NCBI GenBank assembly: GCA_027490225.1
Contig: JAIXYK010000056.1
Span: 1 to 42,151, forward strand
DNA from: Bacteroidota bacterium
GTDB taxonomy: Bacteria; Bacteroidota; Bacteroidia; M30B66
DNA length: 42,151 nucleotides
Direction of reading: 5' to 3'
Shown: piece by piece, positions 9,027 through 17,722 of the stretch
Position numbering within the stretch: position 1 is the first letter of the stretch
Layout of the letters: each line of letters opens with the position of its first letter
Position numbers and translations under genes: made by a program
The notes under the pieces: generated by a model
What the model was told of the DNA's origin: nothing
The model's input: only the letters and a program-made list of their open reading frames with translations
Databases searched by the model: none

Positions 9027-9584
9027 TTAACTTCCAACTATAACTTTAGCAAATCTTATCACCTTTCCATTTAACTGGTAACCTCTTTCTAGTTCTTCCA
9101 TAACTTTCCCTTTGTCATCAGGAGACTCAACTGGAATGCTAGTAATAGCTTCATGCAATTCTGAATCGAAAACATTTCCTATGCTAGACATTTCTTCAAG
9201 ACCTCTATTCATTAAGGTATTTTTAAATTTATGGTGAATCAACTTTATCCCCTCTTTAATTGGCTCTACTTCTGTTGCATTCTCTGAAGCTTTTGCTGCT
9301 CTGTCAAAGTCATCTAAAACGGGCAGTAAAACTGAAAATATGTCAGCATTTGCTGTTTTTGCAAAGTCTATTCTTTCTCTTGCGCTTCGTTTTCTAAAAT
9401 TATCAAATTCTGAATACAATCTTAGATACCTGTCATTCAGCTCGTTATACTTTTCTTGCCAAGTTGAAGTTTCTGTAACTTTTTCAATTGTTTCTTCAGA
9501 AGTTTCATTAAAATCCTCAGATACTTGCTCCTCTGTATTTGTTACATCTTTCTCCGACGTAACTTTATTGTCATCTTGATTCAT
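9027..9584 (-). CDS. grpE: Nucleotide exchange factor GrpE
   Basis: The DnaK nucleotide exchange factor, 185 residues: an acidic, disordered N-terminus (about 1-50), a long helix (WQEKYNELNDRYLRLYSEF and on) and the C-terminal beta domain ending GYQLNGKVIRFAKVIV, as in the family. The reading frame stays open up to 9719, but that extension covers a terminator hairpin and a probable promoter, and the family length fits the ATG at 9584, so I chose that start. It is co-transcribed with dnaJ, forming a two-gene chaperone operon. Confidence 0.93.
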   Translation of the reverse strand: MNQDDNKVTSEKDVTNTEEQVSEDFNETSEETIEKVTETSTWQEKYNELNDRYLRLYSEFDNFRKRSARERIDFAKTANADIFSVLLPVLDDFDRAAKASENATEVEPIKEGIKLIHHKFKNTLMNRGLEEMSSIGNVFDSELHEAITSIPVESPDDKGKVMEELERGYQLNGKVIRFAKVIVGS

Positions 9585-9614
9585 GGATTTAAAAAAATTT
9601 AAAATGCGTTTGGG

Positions 9615-9654
9615 CATATATTTATTTGAGAGCCCGATGTCAACTAAGGTGCCA
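9615..9654 (-). promoter_or_regulatory. Candidate grpE promoter, with overlapping sigma-54-like and sigma-70-like matches
   Basis: On the minus strand, TGGCAC (9654-9649), then five bases, then TTGA (9643-9640) matches the -24/-12 sigma-54 consensus in spacing, with C to A in the final GC. The same bases supply TTGACA (9643-9638), followed after 17 nt by TATATG (9620-9615), a classical sigma-70 layout with about 25 nt to the grpE ATG. Neither matches the TAnnTTTG form used elsewhere in the window. Confidence 0.35.
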
Positions 9655-9682
9655 CTAAAAAAACAGAGACATAATGACATGT

Positions 9683-9716
9683 AAAAAGCCTTACTAAATT
9701 TAATTAGTAAGGCTTT
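9683..9716 (-). terminator. Rho-independent terminator of the TlpA-like gene
   Basis: A 13-bp perfect stem (AAAGCCTTACTAA and its complement; arms 9704-9716 and 9685-9697) with a 6-nt loop. On the minus strand its last paired T residues run on into a five-T tract. It lies 16 nt past the stop of the thioredoxin-like gene. Confidence 0.88.
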
Positions 9717-9731
9717 CAAATTAATAATTAA

Positions 9732-10289
9732 TTATTTTTTTACTAGTTTATCTAGTTCTGCTTCTAAAGCAGGTCCTCTAAGATTTTTGGCAACAATTAC
9801 ACCTTTAGCATTTAATAAATAACTAGCTGGAATACTGTTAATTCCATATGTAGCTGCAGCTTTAGAACTCCAGCCCAATAAATCACTTACATGATTATCC
9901 CAAACTAAACCATCTTTTTTTATTGCATTTACCCAAGCTTCCTTTTTAGTATCTAAAGAAACATTAAAAATTGTAAATCCTCCTTTTGCCCCTATAAATT
10001 TTAAATCCTTATATTTCTGATAAGCCTTAACAACGTTAGGATTTTCCATTCTACATGGACCACACCATGAAGCCCAAAAATCTAATAAAACAACTTTTCC
10101 ACGCAAAGAAGAAAGTTTAATCATTTTTCCTTCTGGATTAGCAAATGCTAAATCGGGAGCTAAATTTCCTACATTGAGTCCAATTGCTGGTTTAGGCTCA
10201 TGTGATTTATAATTCCCACTTGTTAAGACGGAACCACCGGCTATAAATGCAATCGCTGCAAGTAATAGCAATAAATTTGTTTTCTTCAT
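9732..10289 (-). CDS. TlpA/ResA-like thiol-disulfide oxidoreductase
   Basis: A 185-residue thioredoxin-fold protein with an N-terminal hydrophobic signal or anchor (about 5-22), so the domain faces the periplasm. The redox motif WCGPCR places cysteines at 76 and 79. The AhpC/TSA-Redoxin type arrangement (DLAFANPEGKMIKLSSLRGK, then LLDFWASWCGPC, later the cis-Pro segment INSIPASYLL) fits the TlpA/ResA family, which reduces disulfides in periplasmic proteins, including cytochrome c maturation substrates. It is monocistronic, between its own -7 elements and a strong terminator. Confidence 0.88.
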   Translation of the reverse strand: MKKTNLLLLLAAIAFIAGGSVLTSGNYKSHEPKPAIGLNVGNLAPDLAFANPEGKMIKLSSLRGKVVLLDFWASWCGPCRMENPNVVKAYQKYKDLKFIGAKGGFTIFNVSLDTKKEAWVNAIKKDGLVWDNHVSDLLGWSSKAAATYGINSIPASYLLNAKGVIVAKNLRGPALEAELDKLVKK

Positions 10290-10306
10290 TTTTTTTTGTT
10301 GAGGGC

Positions 10307-10323
10307 CAAAAATAGCAAAAATA
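10307..10323 (-). promoter_or_regulatory. Tandem -7 elements upstream of the TlpA-like gene
   Basis: The minus strand has two copies of TATTTTTG 9 nt apart (10323-10316 and 10314-10307), each an exact TAnnTTTG. They lie 18-34 nt before the ATG. A -33 element is not clear. Confidence 0.4.
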
Positions 10324-10335
10324 ATGCCTTCTTCA

Positions 10336-12183
10336 TTAATTCGGCGTATAGAAAGTTAGCTCCAAATTGTCAACCCAAACAGAACTTGAATTATTATTAT
10401 TAAGTGATAGCATAATTTTATCATTAACACTTTTCATCTCAGGAATTTTAAAGTAAAAACTGGCATTTTTCCATTGATTCGCTTTATGAATTTGGTGAAT
10501 AAGAAATTGTGATTCATAGTAGTAAACTTCATCTTCATGAGTCAATGACAAAATAAACTTTGAATCTTGATCTACATTTTCCAATAATAAATCTGCACTC
10601 AAAACTACCCAACCTAAAGTGTCTGTATTTTCTATAAGTTTATTTAAAGGAAATTCGAATACATGGGCTATTTCGCCTAAACGCTTATTTACGCAAGCAG
10701 ATTTCTTTCCACTCAATCTTACTTTACTATCTATAAATGGGACAATTGAACCATAATTCTCTTCGAAACCATTAAAATTACCACCAATCTTCTTTCCTTT
10801 TATCAAATCAGACTTTGGAGGTTCAGGTAAAGATGGAAACATATATATGAATTGAAATTCAGTTTGTAAAAACAATCTTTTGTATTTCTCAAAGTTCATA
10901 TTCTCGTAAGGTAAAATACTGGCAACACTCTGGTAAACCTGAATCTGATTTAAGAATATGCAAAAAAATGATATTGATGAAATCAAAATCTTCAAAAATA
11001 TATTAGTAATCCCTTCAATGAAAACAGCGAAAACCCATATAAATAGAGGATAAACCTCTACAAATGGTCTCATCCCAAAACTGCCACCATATGCCCAATA
11101 CCACCAAGAACTAATCACATATGTGAATATAACCAAAATTGAGAATAAAATGAAAAGTCTTGTTTTCCCATAATTCTTAGCAAAATAAAATAATCCTATA
11201 AAAGTGAGTAGCAGAATAGGTGTGTAAATAAACAAACCCTTCCTGAAACTAAATAAGACATTCCAAATTTCTGGAGATGCGAAATTAAAACCCTCATTTC
11301 CATATGAATCAACCCAAAATTTACCGCAAGCCTTGTAATAAAGCAAACTTTGAATTCCGATGATAGAGAAAAATATAAAAATCGAAAAGATTAAAACCAA
11401 TGGTTTTATCAATAGCTCTAAAAACTGGGATTTAAAGTCCTTGAGCTGAGGATAAACTACAAATATTGATAATAATAAAATGGCATTAACGGGTCTTATT
11501 ATGATGACCATTCCTGCAATAAAAGCTAATAGAAACCACCTAGATAATTTAGGATTCTTTGCCTGCAAATCTGAATTTCTTAGCCACCAACATAAGAACG
11601 AAAAAGAAAACACGTGCGACATGTAAGGTTGCTCCAAGGCGTAGTAAAACAGATTTGTACCAAGGAAAAACAGAAGAACTACTAAAGCAATATTTATCTC
11701 TTTGATTCCCTGGTTTCGAAGAAATAGAATAAGCATCCAAATGCCAAAAAGAAAATAAAAAAGTCCAGCAATAGCAACAGAGGCCTGATAAAAAAAGGAA
11801 TATCCATCCCGTTCATTTCCTGCTAAATTGGTAATTATGTCTGCTAAAACAAAAAAAGGAGCAATTGCTAAGGCTTCACCGCAATAATATTTATTTACCG
11901 CTTTATTATTTACTGGGTAACAAAAAGAACCTACTCCAAACCGAATAGCAACATAATCAAGGGTGTCAGTATAAAAATAATTGTAGTTAAGATCGTTATA
12001 AATAAAAAATGCAGGAAGGTAACTGTAATATCCAATTCCGTCGCTTACAATAACTTCTTTCCAACGATCTTTATTAAGTCTGTTTGTGGTTAAATAAATT
12101 AAACTTAAAACCAAACATATTACTAAAGAGTAAAAAGCAAAGGGCCTTTTTCCTTTTAAAATATTAGCAATAGCTGCGACCAC
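10336..12183 (-). CDS. Polytopic membrane protein, GT-C glycosyltransferase-like
   Basis: A 615-residue protein with about ten predicted transmembrane helices between residues 17 and 400, then a soluble ~200-residue C-terminal domain with a beta-sandwich look (FVWVDNLEL-type ending). The acidic/aromatic loop after the first helix (VSDGIGYYSYLPA) and overall layout resemble GT-C fold, lipid-linked-sugar-dependent glycosyltransferases of Bacteroidota, but I cannot assign a family or substrate. The start is a GTG at 12183 directly abutting the murA stop (TAA then GTG), with no internal ATG near the N-terminus, so translation is probably coupled to murA. Confidence 0.6.
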   Translation of the reverse strand: MVAAIANILKGKRPFAFYSLVICLVLSLIYLTTNRLNKDRWKEVIVSDGIGYYSYLPAFFIYNDLNYNYFYTDTLDYVAIRFGVGSFCYPVNNKAVNKYYCGEALAIAPFFVLADIITNLAGNERDGYSFFYQASVAIAGLFYFLFGIWMLILFLRNQGIKEINIALVVLLFFLGTNLFYYALEQPYMSHVFSFSFLCWWLRNSDLQAKNPKLSRWFLLAFIAGMVIIIRPVNAILLLSIFVVYPQLKDFKSQFLELLIKPLVLIFSIFIFFSIIGIQSLLYYKACGKFWVDSYGNEGFNFASPEIWNVLFSFRKGLFIYTPILLLTFIGLFYFAKNYGKTRLFILFSILVIFTYVISSWWYWAYGGSFGMRPFVEVYPLFIWVFAVFIEGITNIFLKILISSISFFCIFLNQIQVYQSVASILPYENMNFEKYKRLFLQTEFQFIYMFPSLPEPPKSDLIKGKKIGGNFNGFEENYGSIVPFIDSKVRLSGKKSACVNKRLGEIAHVFEFPLNKLIENTDTLGWVVLSADLLLENVDQDSKFILSLTHEDEVYYYESQFLIHQIHKANQWKNASFYFKIPEMKSVNDKIMLSLNNNNSSSVWVDNLELTFYTPN

Positions 12184-13488
12184 TTAGAATCTCTTAATAT
12201 CTGCTCCTAGATTTCTTAGCCTAGTATCAATATTTTGATAACCTCTATCAATTTGTTCAATATTATCAATTACACTCGTCCCTTCTGCAGAAAGAGCTGC
12301 AATTAATAAAGAAACCCCTGCTCTGATATCAGGAGATGTCATTCTAATGCCTTTCAATTTATATTTTCGGTTGAGTCCAATAATTGTAGCACGATGTGGG
12401 TCACAAAGAATAATTTGAGCTCCCATATCTATGAGTTTATCAACGAAAAATAAGCGACTTTCAAACATTTTTTGATGAATAAGTACACTTCCATTAGCTT
12501 GCGTTGCAACAACAAGGACTATACTTAATAAATCTGGAGTAAATCCAGGCCAAGGAGAGTCTGCAACTGTTAGAATAGAGCCATCAATGTACTTATTTAT
12601 GGTATAATTTTCTTGTTCTGGGATAACTATATCATCACCGTCTCTTTCTAATTCGATTCCTAATCTTCTAAAAACATCGGGAATCATTCCTAAATGATCA
12701 TATCCAGTATCTTTAATTCTAATGCTACTTTGAGTCATAGCCGCTAGTCCAATAAAAGATCCTATTTCTATCATGTCTGGCAACATTCTATGAGTACAAC
12801 CTCCAAGTTCTTTTACTCCTTCAATTGATAAAAGATTAGAACCTACACCAGTAATTTTAGCACCCATACTATTCAACATCTTACATAATTGTTGAATATA
12901 TGGCTCACAAGCAGCATTAAATATGGTTGTTATTCCTTTCGCCATTGAAGCTGCCATAAGTATGTTGGCTGTTCCAGTTACCGAAGCTTCATCCAAAAGC
13001 ATAAAAGCTCCTTTGAGTTCTTTTGCTTCAACTTTATAAAAACTTTCTACACTATCAAAATCGAACTTAGCTCCTAAATTTTGAAATCCAATAAAGTGGG
13101 TATCTAAACGTCTTCTTCCAATTTTATCTCCACCAGGTTTTGGAATGTATCCTCTTCCAAACCTTGCTAAAAGTGGTCCTACAATCATAACCGAACCTCT
13201 CAGTGCCGCACCTTTCTTTTTGAATTCCTCAGAAATCATAAAGTCAACATCAACATTGTCGGCTTGAAAAGACCATGATCCATTTCCAAGATTCTCGGTT
13301 TTCACTCCTAAGGCTCCTAAAAGCTCAATGAGTTTATTAACATCAACAATATCTGGAATGTTATGTATGGTAACTTTCTCGGCAGTGAGTAGTACTGCAC
13401 AAATTATTTGTAGTGCCTCGTTTTTAGCACCTTGTGGGATGATTTCACCGCTTAATCGGTTTCCTCCTTTGATTTCAAATCTGTTCAT
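12184..13488 (-). CDS. murA: UDP-N-acetylglucosamine 1-carboxyvinyltransferase
   Basis: The first committed step of peptidoglycan precursor synthesis: transfer of enolpyruvate from PEP to UDP-GlcNAc in the cytoplasm. It is 434 residues with the EPSP-synthase-like double domain, Lys22 in the GAKNEAL motif and the usual PDMIEIGSF segment. The catalytic-loop residue that is Cys115 in E. coli, the covalent target of fosfomycin, is Asp121 here (KPGGDKIGRR; codon GAT at 13128-13126). Asp variants of this enzyme are active and intrinsically fosfomycin-insensitive in other bacteria. It lies 5 nt after the DUF4290 gene and directly abuts the membrane protein gene. Confidence 0.97.
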   Translation of the reverse strand: MNRFEIKGGNRLSGEIIPQGAKNEALQIICAVLLTAEKVTIHNIPDIVDVNKLIELLGALGVKTENLGNGSWSFQADNVDVDFMISEEFKKKGAALRGSVMIVGPLLARFGRGYIPKPGGDKIGRRRLDTHFIGFQNLGAKFDFDSVESFYKVEAKELKGAFMLLDEASVTGTANILMAASMAKGITTIFNAACEPYIQQLCKMLNSMGAKITGVGSNLLSIEGVKELGGCTHRMLPDMIEIGSFIGLAAMTQSSIRIKDTGYDHLGMIPDVFRRLGIELERDGDDIVIPEQENYTINKYIDGSILTVADSPWPGFTPDLLSIVLVVATQANGSVLIHQKMFESRLFFVDKLIDMGAQIILCDPHRATIIGLNRKYKLKGIRMTSPDIRAGVSLLIAALSAEGTSVIDNIEQIDRGYQNIDTRLRNLGADIKRF

Positions 13489-13493
13489 GGCTT

Positions 13494-14144
13494 TCAGTAT
13501 GAATTACTGCTGCCGAATTTACGCTTGAACTGTTTTTGTTTTTGTTTGTTTTTATTAAACTTCTTACCCGGTTGTTGTGAATAATTTTGTGGTAACGCTA
13601 TTTCACTGCTTGCTGGAAGTTTATTTGCGGCTGAAAGCATCAATTTATTATCAGATAAACCGGCTAAATCTTTCAATATAACTTCATCATCAACAGAATC
13701 TCTGTTCCACGTGAGGTAAGATTTCTTTAAATGGTAAGCAATGGAAGCTGTGATTGCTTCTTTTATAGGTCCTTCTTCCTGATCTTTTGCTTTTTCAATT
13801 AATTTCTCAATTATTTTACCATAGTGTTTAAATTTTATATTGACTGAAGGATAATTAACTTTTTCTGGTTTTGATTCAAAACTTTCTTTAACAGGAATTG
13901 GATAGGGGGAATCAACATCTAATTTAAAATCAGACATTATAAATAAATGATCCCAAAGTTTGTGTTTGTAATCATTAATGTCTCTTAATTGCGGATTTAA
14001 CTGCCCCATTACAGAAATTATATAACGAACTGTTTTATTTCGAGTTTCTCTATCATCAATCAACATAGCTTGATCAACCATAGTTTGAATATTTCTGCCA
14101 TATTCAGTAATAATCAGCTGCTTTCGCTGAGAGTTGTACTTCAT
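13494..14144 (-). CDS. DUF4290 family protein
   Basis: A 216-residue cytoplasmic protein, recognisable by its N-terminus (YNSQRKQLIITEYGRN), MGQLNPQLRD and HKLWDHLFIMSDFKLDVD as DUF4290, a family of unknown function found in Bacteroidota next to murA. The last ~25 residues are a basic Lys/Gln-rich tail (FNKNKQKQKQFKRKFG), suggesting nucleic-acid contact; that is inference only. It sits between the helicase gene (40-nt gap) and murA (5-nt gap). Confidence 0.85.
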   Translation of the reverse strand: MKYNSQRKQLIITEYGRNIQTMVDQAMLIDDRETRNKTVRYIISVMGQLNPQLRDINDYKHKLWDHLFIMSDFKLDVDSPYPIPVKESFESKPEKVNYPSVNIKFKHYGKIIEKLIEKAKDQEEGPIKEAITASIAYHLKKSYLTWNRDSVDDEVILKDLAGLSDNKLMLSAANKLPASSEIALPQNYSQQPGKKFNKNKQKQKQFKRKFGSSNSY

Positions 14145-14184
14145 AAAATTAGATTAGGACTCAAATTAATCCTTTAAACAGTTA

Positions 14185-16536
14185 CTAACCTGTTATTTTG
14201 AGTTTCGCAAATTTAAGTAATATTTGTTTTTGTCCAACACCCTCAAATAAAATGGTAGCTTTTCTTTCGCCAATTCTACCTTCAACATTAATAACTTTCC
14301 CATTTCCAAATCTTTCATGTACTACTTGCATTCCTGACTGAATTGAGCTAACATCGTCAGGAATAAAAGCTGAATTCTGTTTGAACTCTCCTTTTGATGT
14401 TTCTGTTTTATTGATTGGAACAAATCCCTTTGGTGCACTTTTTTGTTTTATCTCATTATCTCCAATATTTCTTGGTTTAAAGAAATCTGTTTTCGCTTTC
14501 GGTTGAAAACTGTTGAACCCCTTTCTTTCATTTTCAAAATCAAAAAAACCTGAACTCGCAGGCTCTTGAGGCAAATCAACTAATCTTGAATCAATCTCCT
14601 CCAAAAATCTACTCGGTTCGGCGTGAGTTATATTCCCATAACGATATCGCATTGCTGCATAAGAAATTGTTAAAAATCTTTCTGCCCTTGTAATCGCTAC
14701 ATAAAATAATCGTCTTTCTTCTTCTAGTTCTACCCTAGAATTGAGGGAAAGCTGCGAAGGGAAAAGGTTTTCTTCCAAACCAACAAGCATCACAGATTTA
14801 AACTCTAGCCCTTTAGAAGCATGAATAGTCATTAAGGAAATCCTATTGGGGTCATCTTTTTCATCTTCATCTGCATCAGTTAAAAGAGCAATATCTCTCA
14901 TGTACACATCCAACGTTCTTTCCTGAACTTCATCTTCACTCTCTGGTTTAGTATCAACAAACTCTTGCATTCCATTCAACAAGGCCATAACATTTTCGTG
15001 TTTGCTAACTCCTTCGGGTGTTTTATCCAAACTTAGCTCTTTTAGTAAAGCCGAAGATTTTGCAATATGAATTCCTAAATCAAAAGCATTGGTTGAATGA
15101 AGTCCATGTCTAAAACTCTTAATCATCATTACAAAATCAGAAACTTTAGAAGCAGTTGCACCTGTAACTGGTTTATAAACATCGATGTCAACCAAAATCT
15201 CCCAAATGCTTTTATTATGTTGATCTGCAGCAACAATTATTTTATCTAAGGTTGTTTTTCCTATTCCTCGGGCTGGATAATTAATAATCCTTTTCAAAGC
15301 TTCTTCGTCATTTGGATTAATTGTAAGCCGGCAATACGCTAACAAATCCTTGATCTCTTTTCGCTTATAAAAAGACAATCCTCCATAAATTTTATAAGGT
15401 AATCCCCTTTTTCTTAATGCTTCTTCAAGGGCCCTACTTTGAGCGTTCGTTCTGTAAAGAATTGCAAAGTCCTTATTTGCAATCTGCTCATTCATTTTTA
15501 AATCAAAAATTCTGTTTGCAACCATCTGACCTTCTTCATTATCAGTTGATGCTCTTATTAATTTAATTTTATCGCCATCGAGATTATCTGTCCAAACAAT
15601 CTTTTTAAGTTGGTCTTTATTATTCTTTATAACACTATTTGCTGCTTCGACAATTGTTTTTGTTGACCTATAATTTTGCTCTAATTTAAAAATTTTCAAA
15701 TCAGGGTAATCTTTCTCAAAATTAAGAATGTTCTGAATGTTTGCCCCCCTAAAGGCATATATACTTTGCGCATCATCACCCACAACGCAAATATTTTGAA
15801 ACATTGCAGCTAACTTCTTCACTATTAAGTATTGACTAAAATTAGTATCTTGATACTCATCTACAAGTATATATTTAAATTTCTGCTGATACTTATAAAG
15901 TACTTCAGGGAATTGCCTCAAAAGTACATTCGTTTTAAAAAGCAAATCATCAAAATCCATAGCTGAAGCTTTGAAGCACCTTTTTTCATAGGCTTCATAA
16001 ACAAGTCCTATCTTGGGCTTAGCACTTTGACGATCTTCTTCTAAAATTTCTCTGTGGGTATTATATTCTGCTGCTGAGATAAGATTGTTTTTTGCAGATG
16101 AGATTCGATTTAACACCAATGATGGCTTGTAAATTTTATCATCAAGCTGCATTTCCGACAAAATTGATTTTATCAAGCTTTTTGAATCATCGCTATCATA
16201 TATGGTAAAATTTGATGGATACCCTATTTTAGTGGATTCCATACGAAGTATTCTTGCAAAAACAGAGTGAAATGTTCCCATCCAGAGATTCTGAGCCTCA
16301 CCGCTATTTACCAAAGAATGAATTCTTGCTTTCATTTCACGAGCGGCCTTATTCGTAAACGTGAGCGATAAAATATTAAAAGCATCTACTCCTTTACTTA
16401 GCAAATAGGCAATTCTAAAAGTAAGTACCCTTGTTTTACCAGATCCTGCTCCTGCAATAATCATAACGGGGCCATCAATGGTTTCTGCTGCTTGGCGTTG
16501 AATTGGATTTAACTGGTCTAAAAAATTTATTGGCAT
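14185..16536 (-). CDS. ATP-dependent DNA helicase, UvrD/PcrA type
   Basis: A superfamily 1A 3'-5' DNA helicase of 783 residues acting in repair and replication-fork maintenance. Motifs in order: Q-motif region LNPIQRQAA, Walker A GAGSGKT (29-35), Ia LTFTNKAA, II VDEYQDT (225-231), III GDDAQSIYAFRGA, IV NYRST, V TIHASKGLEF, VI FYVAITRA. The C-terminal ~45 residues (GMQVVHERFGNGKVINVEG) are the Tudor-like tail seen in PcrA, which binds RNA polymerase in Gram-positive bacteria. The length is standard. First gene of the DUF4290-murA cluster. Confidence 0.95.
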   Translation of the reverse strand: MPINFLDQLNPIQRQAAETIDGPVMIIAGAGSGKTRVLTFRIAYLLSKGVDAFNILSLTFTNKAAREMKARIHSLVNSGEAQNLWMGTFHSVFARILRMESTKIGYPSNFTIYDSDDSKSLIKSILSEMQLDDKIYKPSLVLNRISSAKNNLISAAEYNTHREILEEDRQSAKPKIGLVYEAYEKRCFKASAMDFDDLLFKTNVLLRQFPEVLYKYQQKFKYILVDEYQDTNFSQYLIVKKLAAMFQNICVVGDDAQSIYAFRGANIQNILNFEKDYPDLKIFKLEQNYRSTKTIVEAANSVIKNNKDQLKKIVWTDNLDGDKIKLIRASTDNEEGQMVANRIFDLKMNEQIANKDFAILYRTNAQSRALEEALRKRGLPYKIYGGLSFYKRKEIKDLLAYCRLTINPNDEEALKRIINYPARGIGKTTLDKIIVAADQHNKSIWEILVDIDVYKPVTGATASKVSDFVMMIKSFRHGLHSTNAFDLGIHIAKSSALLKELSLDKTPEGVSKHENVMALLNGMQEFVDTKPESEDEVQERTLDVYMRDIALLTDADEDEKDDPNRISLMTIHASKGLEFKSVMLVGLEENLFPSQLSLNSRVELEEERRLFYVAITRAERFLTISYAAMRYRYGNITHAEPSRFLEEIDSRLVDLPQEPASSGFFDFENERKGFNSFQPKAKTDFFKPRNIGDNEIKQKSAPKGFVPINKTETSKGEFKQNSAFIPDDVSSIQSGMQVVHERFGNGKVINVEGRIGERKATILFEGVGQKQILLKFAKLKITG

Positions 16537-16540
16537 CCGA

Positions 16541-16548
16541 CAAAAGTA
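16541..16548 (-). promoter_or_regulatory. -7 element for the helicase-murA operon
   Basis: The minus strand reads TACTTTTG, an exact TAnnTTTG, only 4 nt before the ATG. If it is used, the mRNA would be leaderless or nearly so. No -33 TTG lies at 19-21 nt. Confidence 0.4.
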
Positions 16549-16681
16549 TTCAATAGCGCATGAATAAATAAATCAATAAAAAAAAATTATTGAAAGCATA
16601 TGCTGCAAGTAAATTTATATGTGTTTTAAGTAATTCACAATTATGGATTTAAAATTATTAAAATATTTTTATCAGACCATG

Positions 16682-16711
16682 TTGTATAATAGAAACAAGT
16701 TACTATCTTTG
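16682..16711 (+). promoter_or_regulatory. Promoter of the rpsL ribosomal operon
   Basis: TTG (16682-16684), a 19-nt spacer and TATCTTTG (16704-16711) match the Bacteroidota consensus exactly. The bases that follow (CGCTCCC) are GC-rich in an AT-rich setting, as in discriminators of promoters under stringent control. The spacer contains AAACAAGTT, repeated at the same place in the rplP promoter. The leader to the rpsL ATG is about 65 nt and has no Shine-Dalgarno sequence. Confidence 0.85.
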
Positions 16712-16779
16712 CGCTCCCAAAAAAAGGGCGAAGACAGAATTAAGAGTATTTAACATCCATAAAATCAAAACAGTAAAGC

Positions 16780-17205
16780 ATGCCAACTATCCAGCAGCTT
16801 GTTCGTAAAGGCAGAACGCCTAACGCATCTAAAAGTAAAAGTCCAGCATTGGATTCATGCCCGCAAAGACGCGGCGTGTGCACACGTGTATACACTACTA
16901 CTCCAAAGAAACCAAATTCTGCAATGCGTAAAGTGGCGCGTGTTAGATTAACAAATGCAAAGGAGGTAAATGCATACATTCCTGGAGAAGGTCACAATTT
17001 ACAAGAACATAGTATTGTCTTAATCAGAGGAGGTCGTGTTAAAGATCTTCCAGGGGTTAGATACCACATTGTTCGCGGAGCATTGGATACTTCTGGTGTT
17101 GAAGGAAGAAATCAAAGACGTTCTAAATACGGAACAAAAAAACCTAAGCCAGGACAAGTTGCAGCTGCAGGTAAAGGAAAAAAACCAGCTGGAAAAAAGA
17201 AATAA
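16780..17205 (+). CDS. rpsL: 30S ribosomal protein S12
   Basis: An rRNA-binding decoding-centre protein, 141 residues. The conserved [13 protein letters not shown] loop (Lys43) and [11 protein letters not shown] loop (Lys88 region in E. coli) are wild type, so no streptomycin-resistance substitution is seen. The last ~18 residues are a Lys/Gly/Ala-rich tail longer than in E. coli (124 residues). First gene of the ribosomal cluster, behind the 16682 promoter, with rpsG 31 nt downstream. Confidence 0.98.
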   Translation: MPTIQQLVRKGRTPNASKSKSPALDSCPQRRGVCTRVYTTTPKKPNSAMRKVARVRLTNAKEVNAYIPGEGHNLQEHSIVLIRGGRVKDLPGVRYHIVRGALDTSGVEGRNQRRSKYGTKKPKPGQVAAAGKGKKPAGKKK

Positions 17206-17236
17206 ACATTAAAAAACAAGAATACCTTTCGAAATC

Positions 17237-17704
17237 ATGAGAAAGACCACGCCCAAAAGAATTGAACGTATACCGGATCCTAAATTTAACGATTCGCTAG
17301 TTACTCGTTTCGTAAATAACTTAATGTATGACGGTAAGAAAAATACTGCATACAAAATATTTTATGACGCTGTAGATATCGTTGCAAAAAGAACAGAAGA
17401 AAGCGGACATGAAGTTTGGAAACGTGCCCTTGATAATGTTAGTCCAACAGTTGAAGTTAAAAGCAGAAGAGTTGGAGGAGCTACATTTCAAATTCCTCAG
17501 GAAATTAGACCAGACAGAAGGACTGCATTGGGAATAAAATGGTTAATCATGTATTCTCGCAGAAGAAATGAAAAGTCAATGGCTCAAAAACTTGCTTCTG
17601 AAATAGTTGCAGCTTCAAAAGGTGAGGGTTCTGCTCACAAAAAGAAAGAAGATACTCACAGAATGGCTGAGGCGAATAAAGCATTCTCTCACTTTAGATT
17701 CTAA
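17237..17704 (+). CDS. rpsG: 30S ribosomal protein S7
   Basis: The primary assembly protein of the 30S head, 155 residues, close to the family norm. The N-terminal [16 protein letters not shown] and the conserved [15 protein letters not shown] and [17 protein letters not shown] segments identify it. In many bacteria S7 represses its own operon by binding the mRNA; the 31-nt rpsL-rpsG gap is too short for an E. coli-like site. It is followed by fusA after 18 nt. Confidence 0.98.
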   Translation: MRKTTPKRIERIPDPKFNDSLVTRFVNNLMYDGKKNTAYKIFYDAVDIVAKRTEESGHEVWKRALDNVSPTVEVKSRRVGGATFQIPQEIRPDRRTALGIKWLIMYSRRRNEKSMAQKLASEIVAASKGEGSAHKKKEDTHRMAEANKAFSHFRF

Positions 17705-17722
17705 TAATAAGAAAATAAAAAA

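Noticed and set aside
9585-9719. 45-residue N-terminal extension of GrpE
   Set aside because: It would translate through the terminator of the TlpA-like gene and the probable grpE promoter; family length fits 9584.
9585-9731. CIRCE (HrcA) operator before grpE
   Set aside because: No TTAGCACTC-N9-GAGTGCTAA-like inverted repeat is present; the only inverted repeat is the terminator.
16780-17205. Streptomycin-resistance changes in S12
   Set aside because: Lys43 and the KDLPG loop are wild type.
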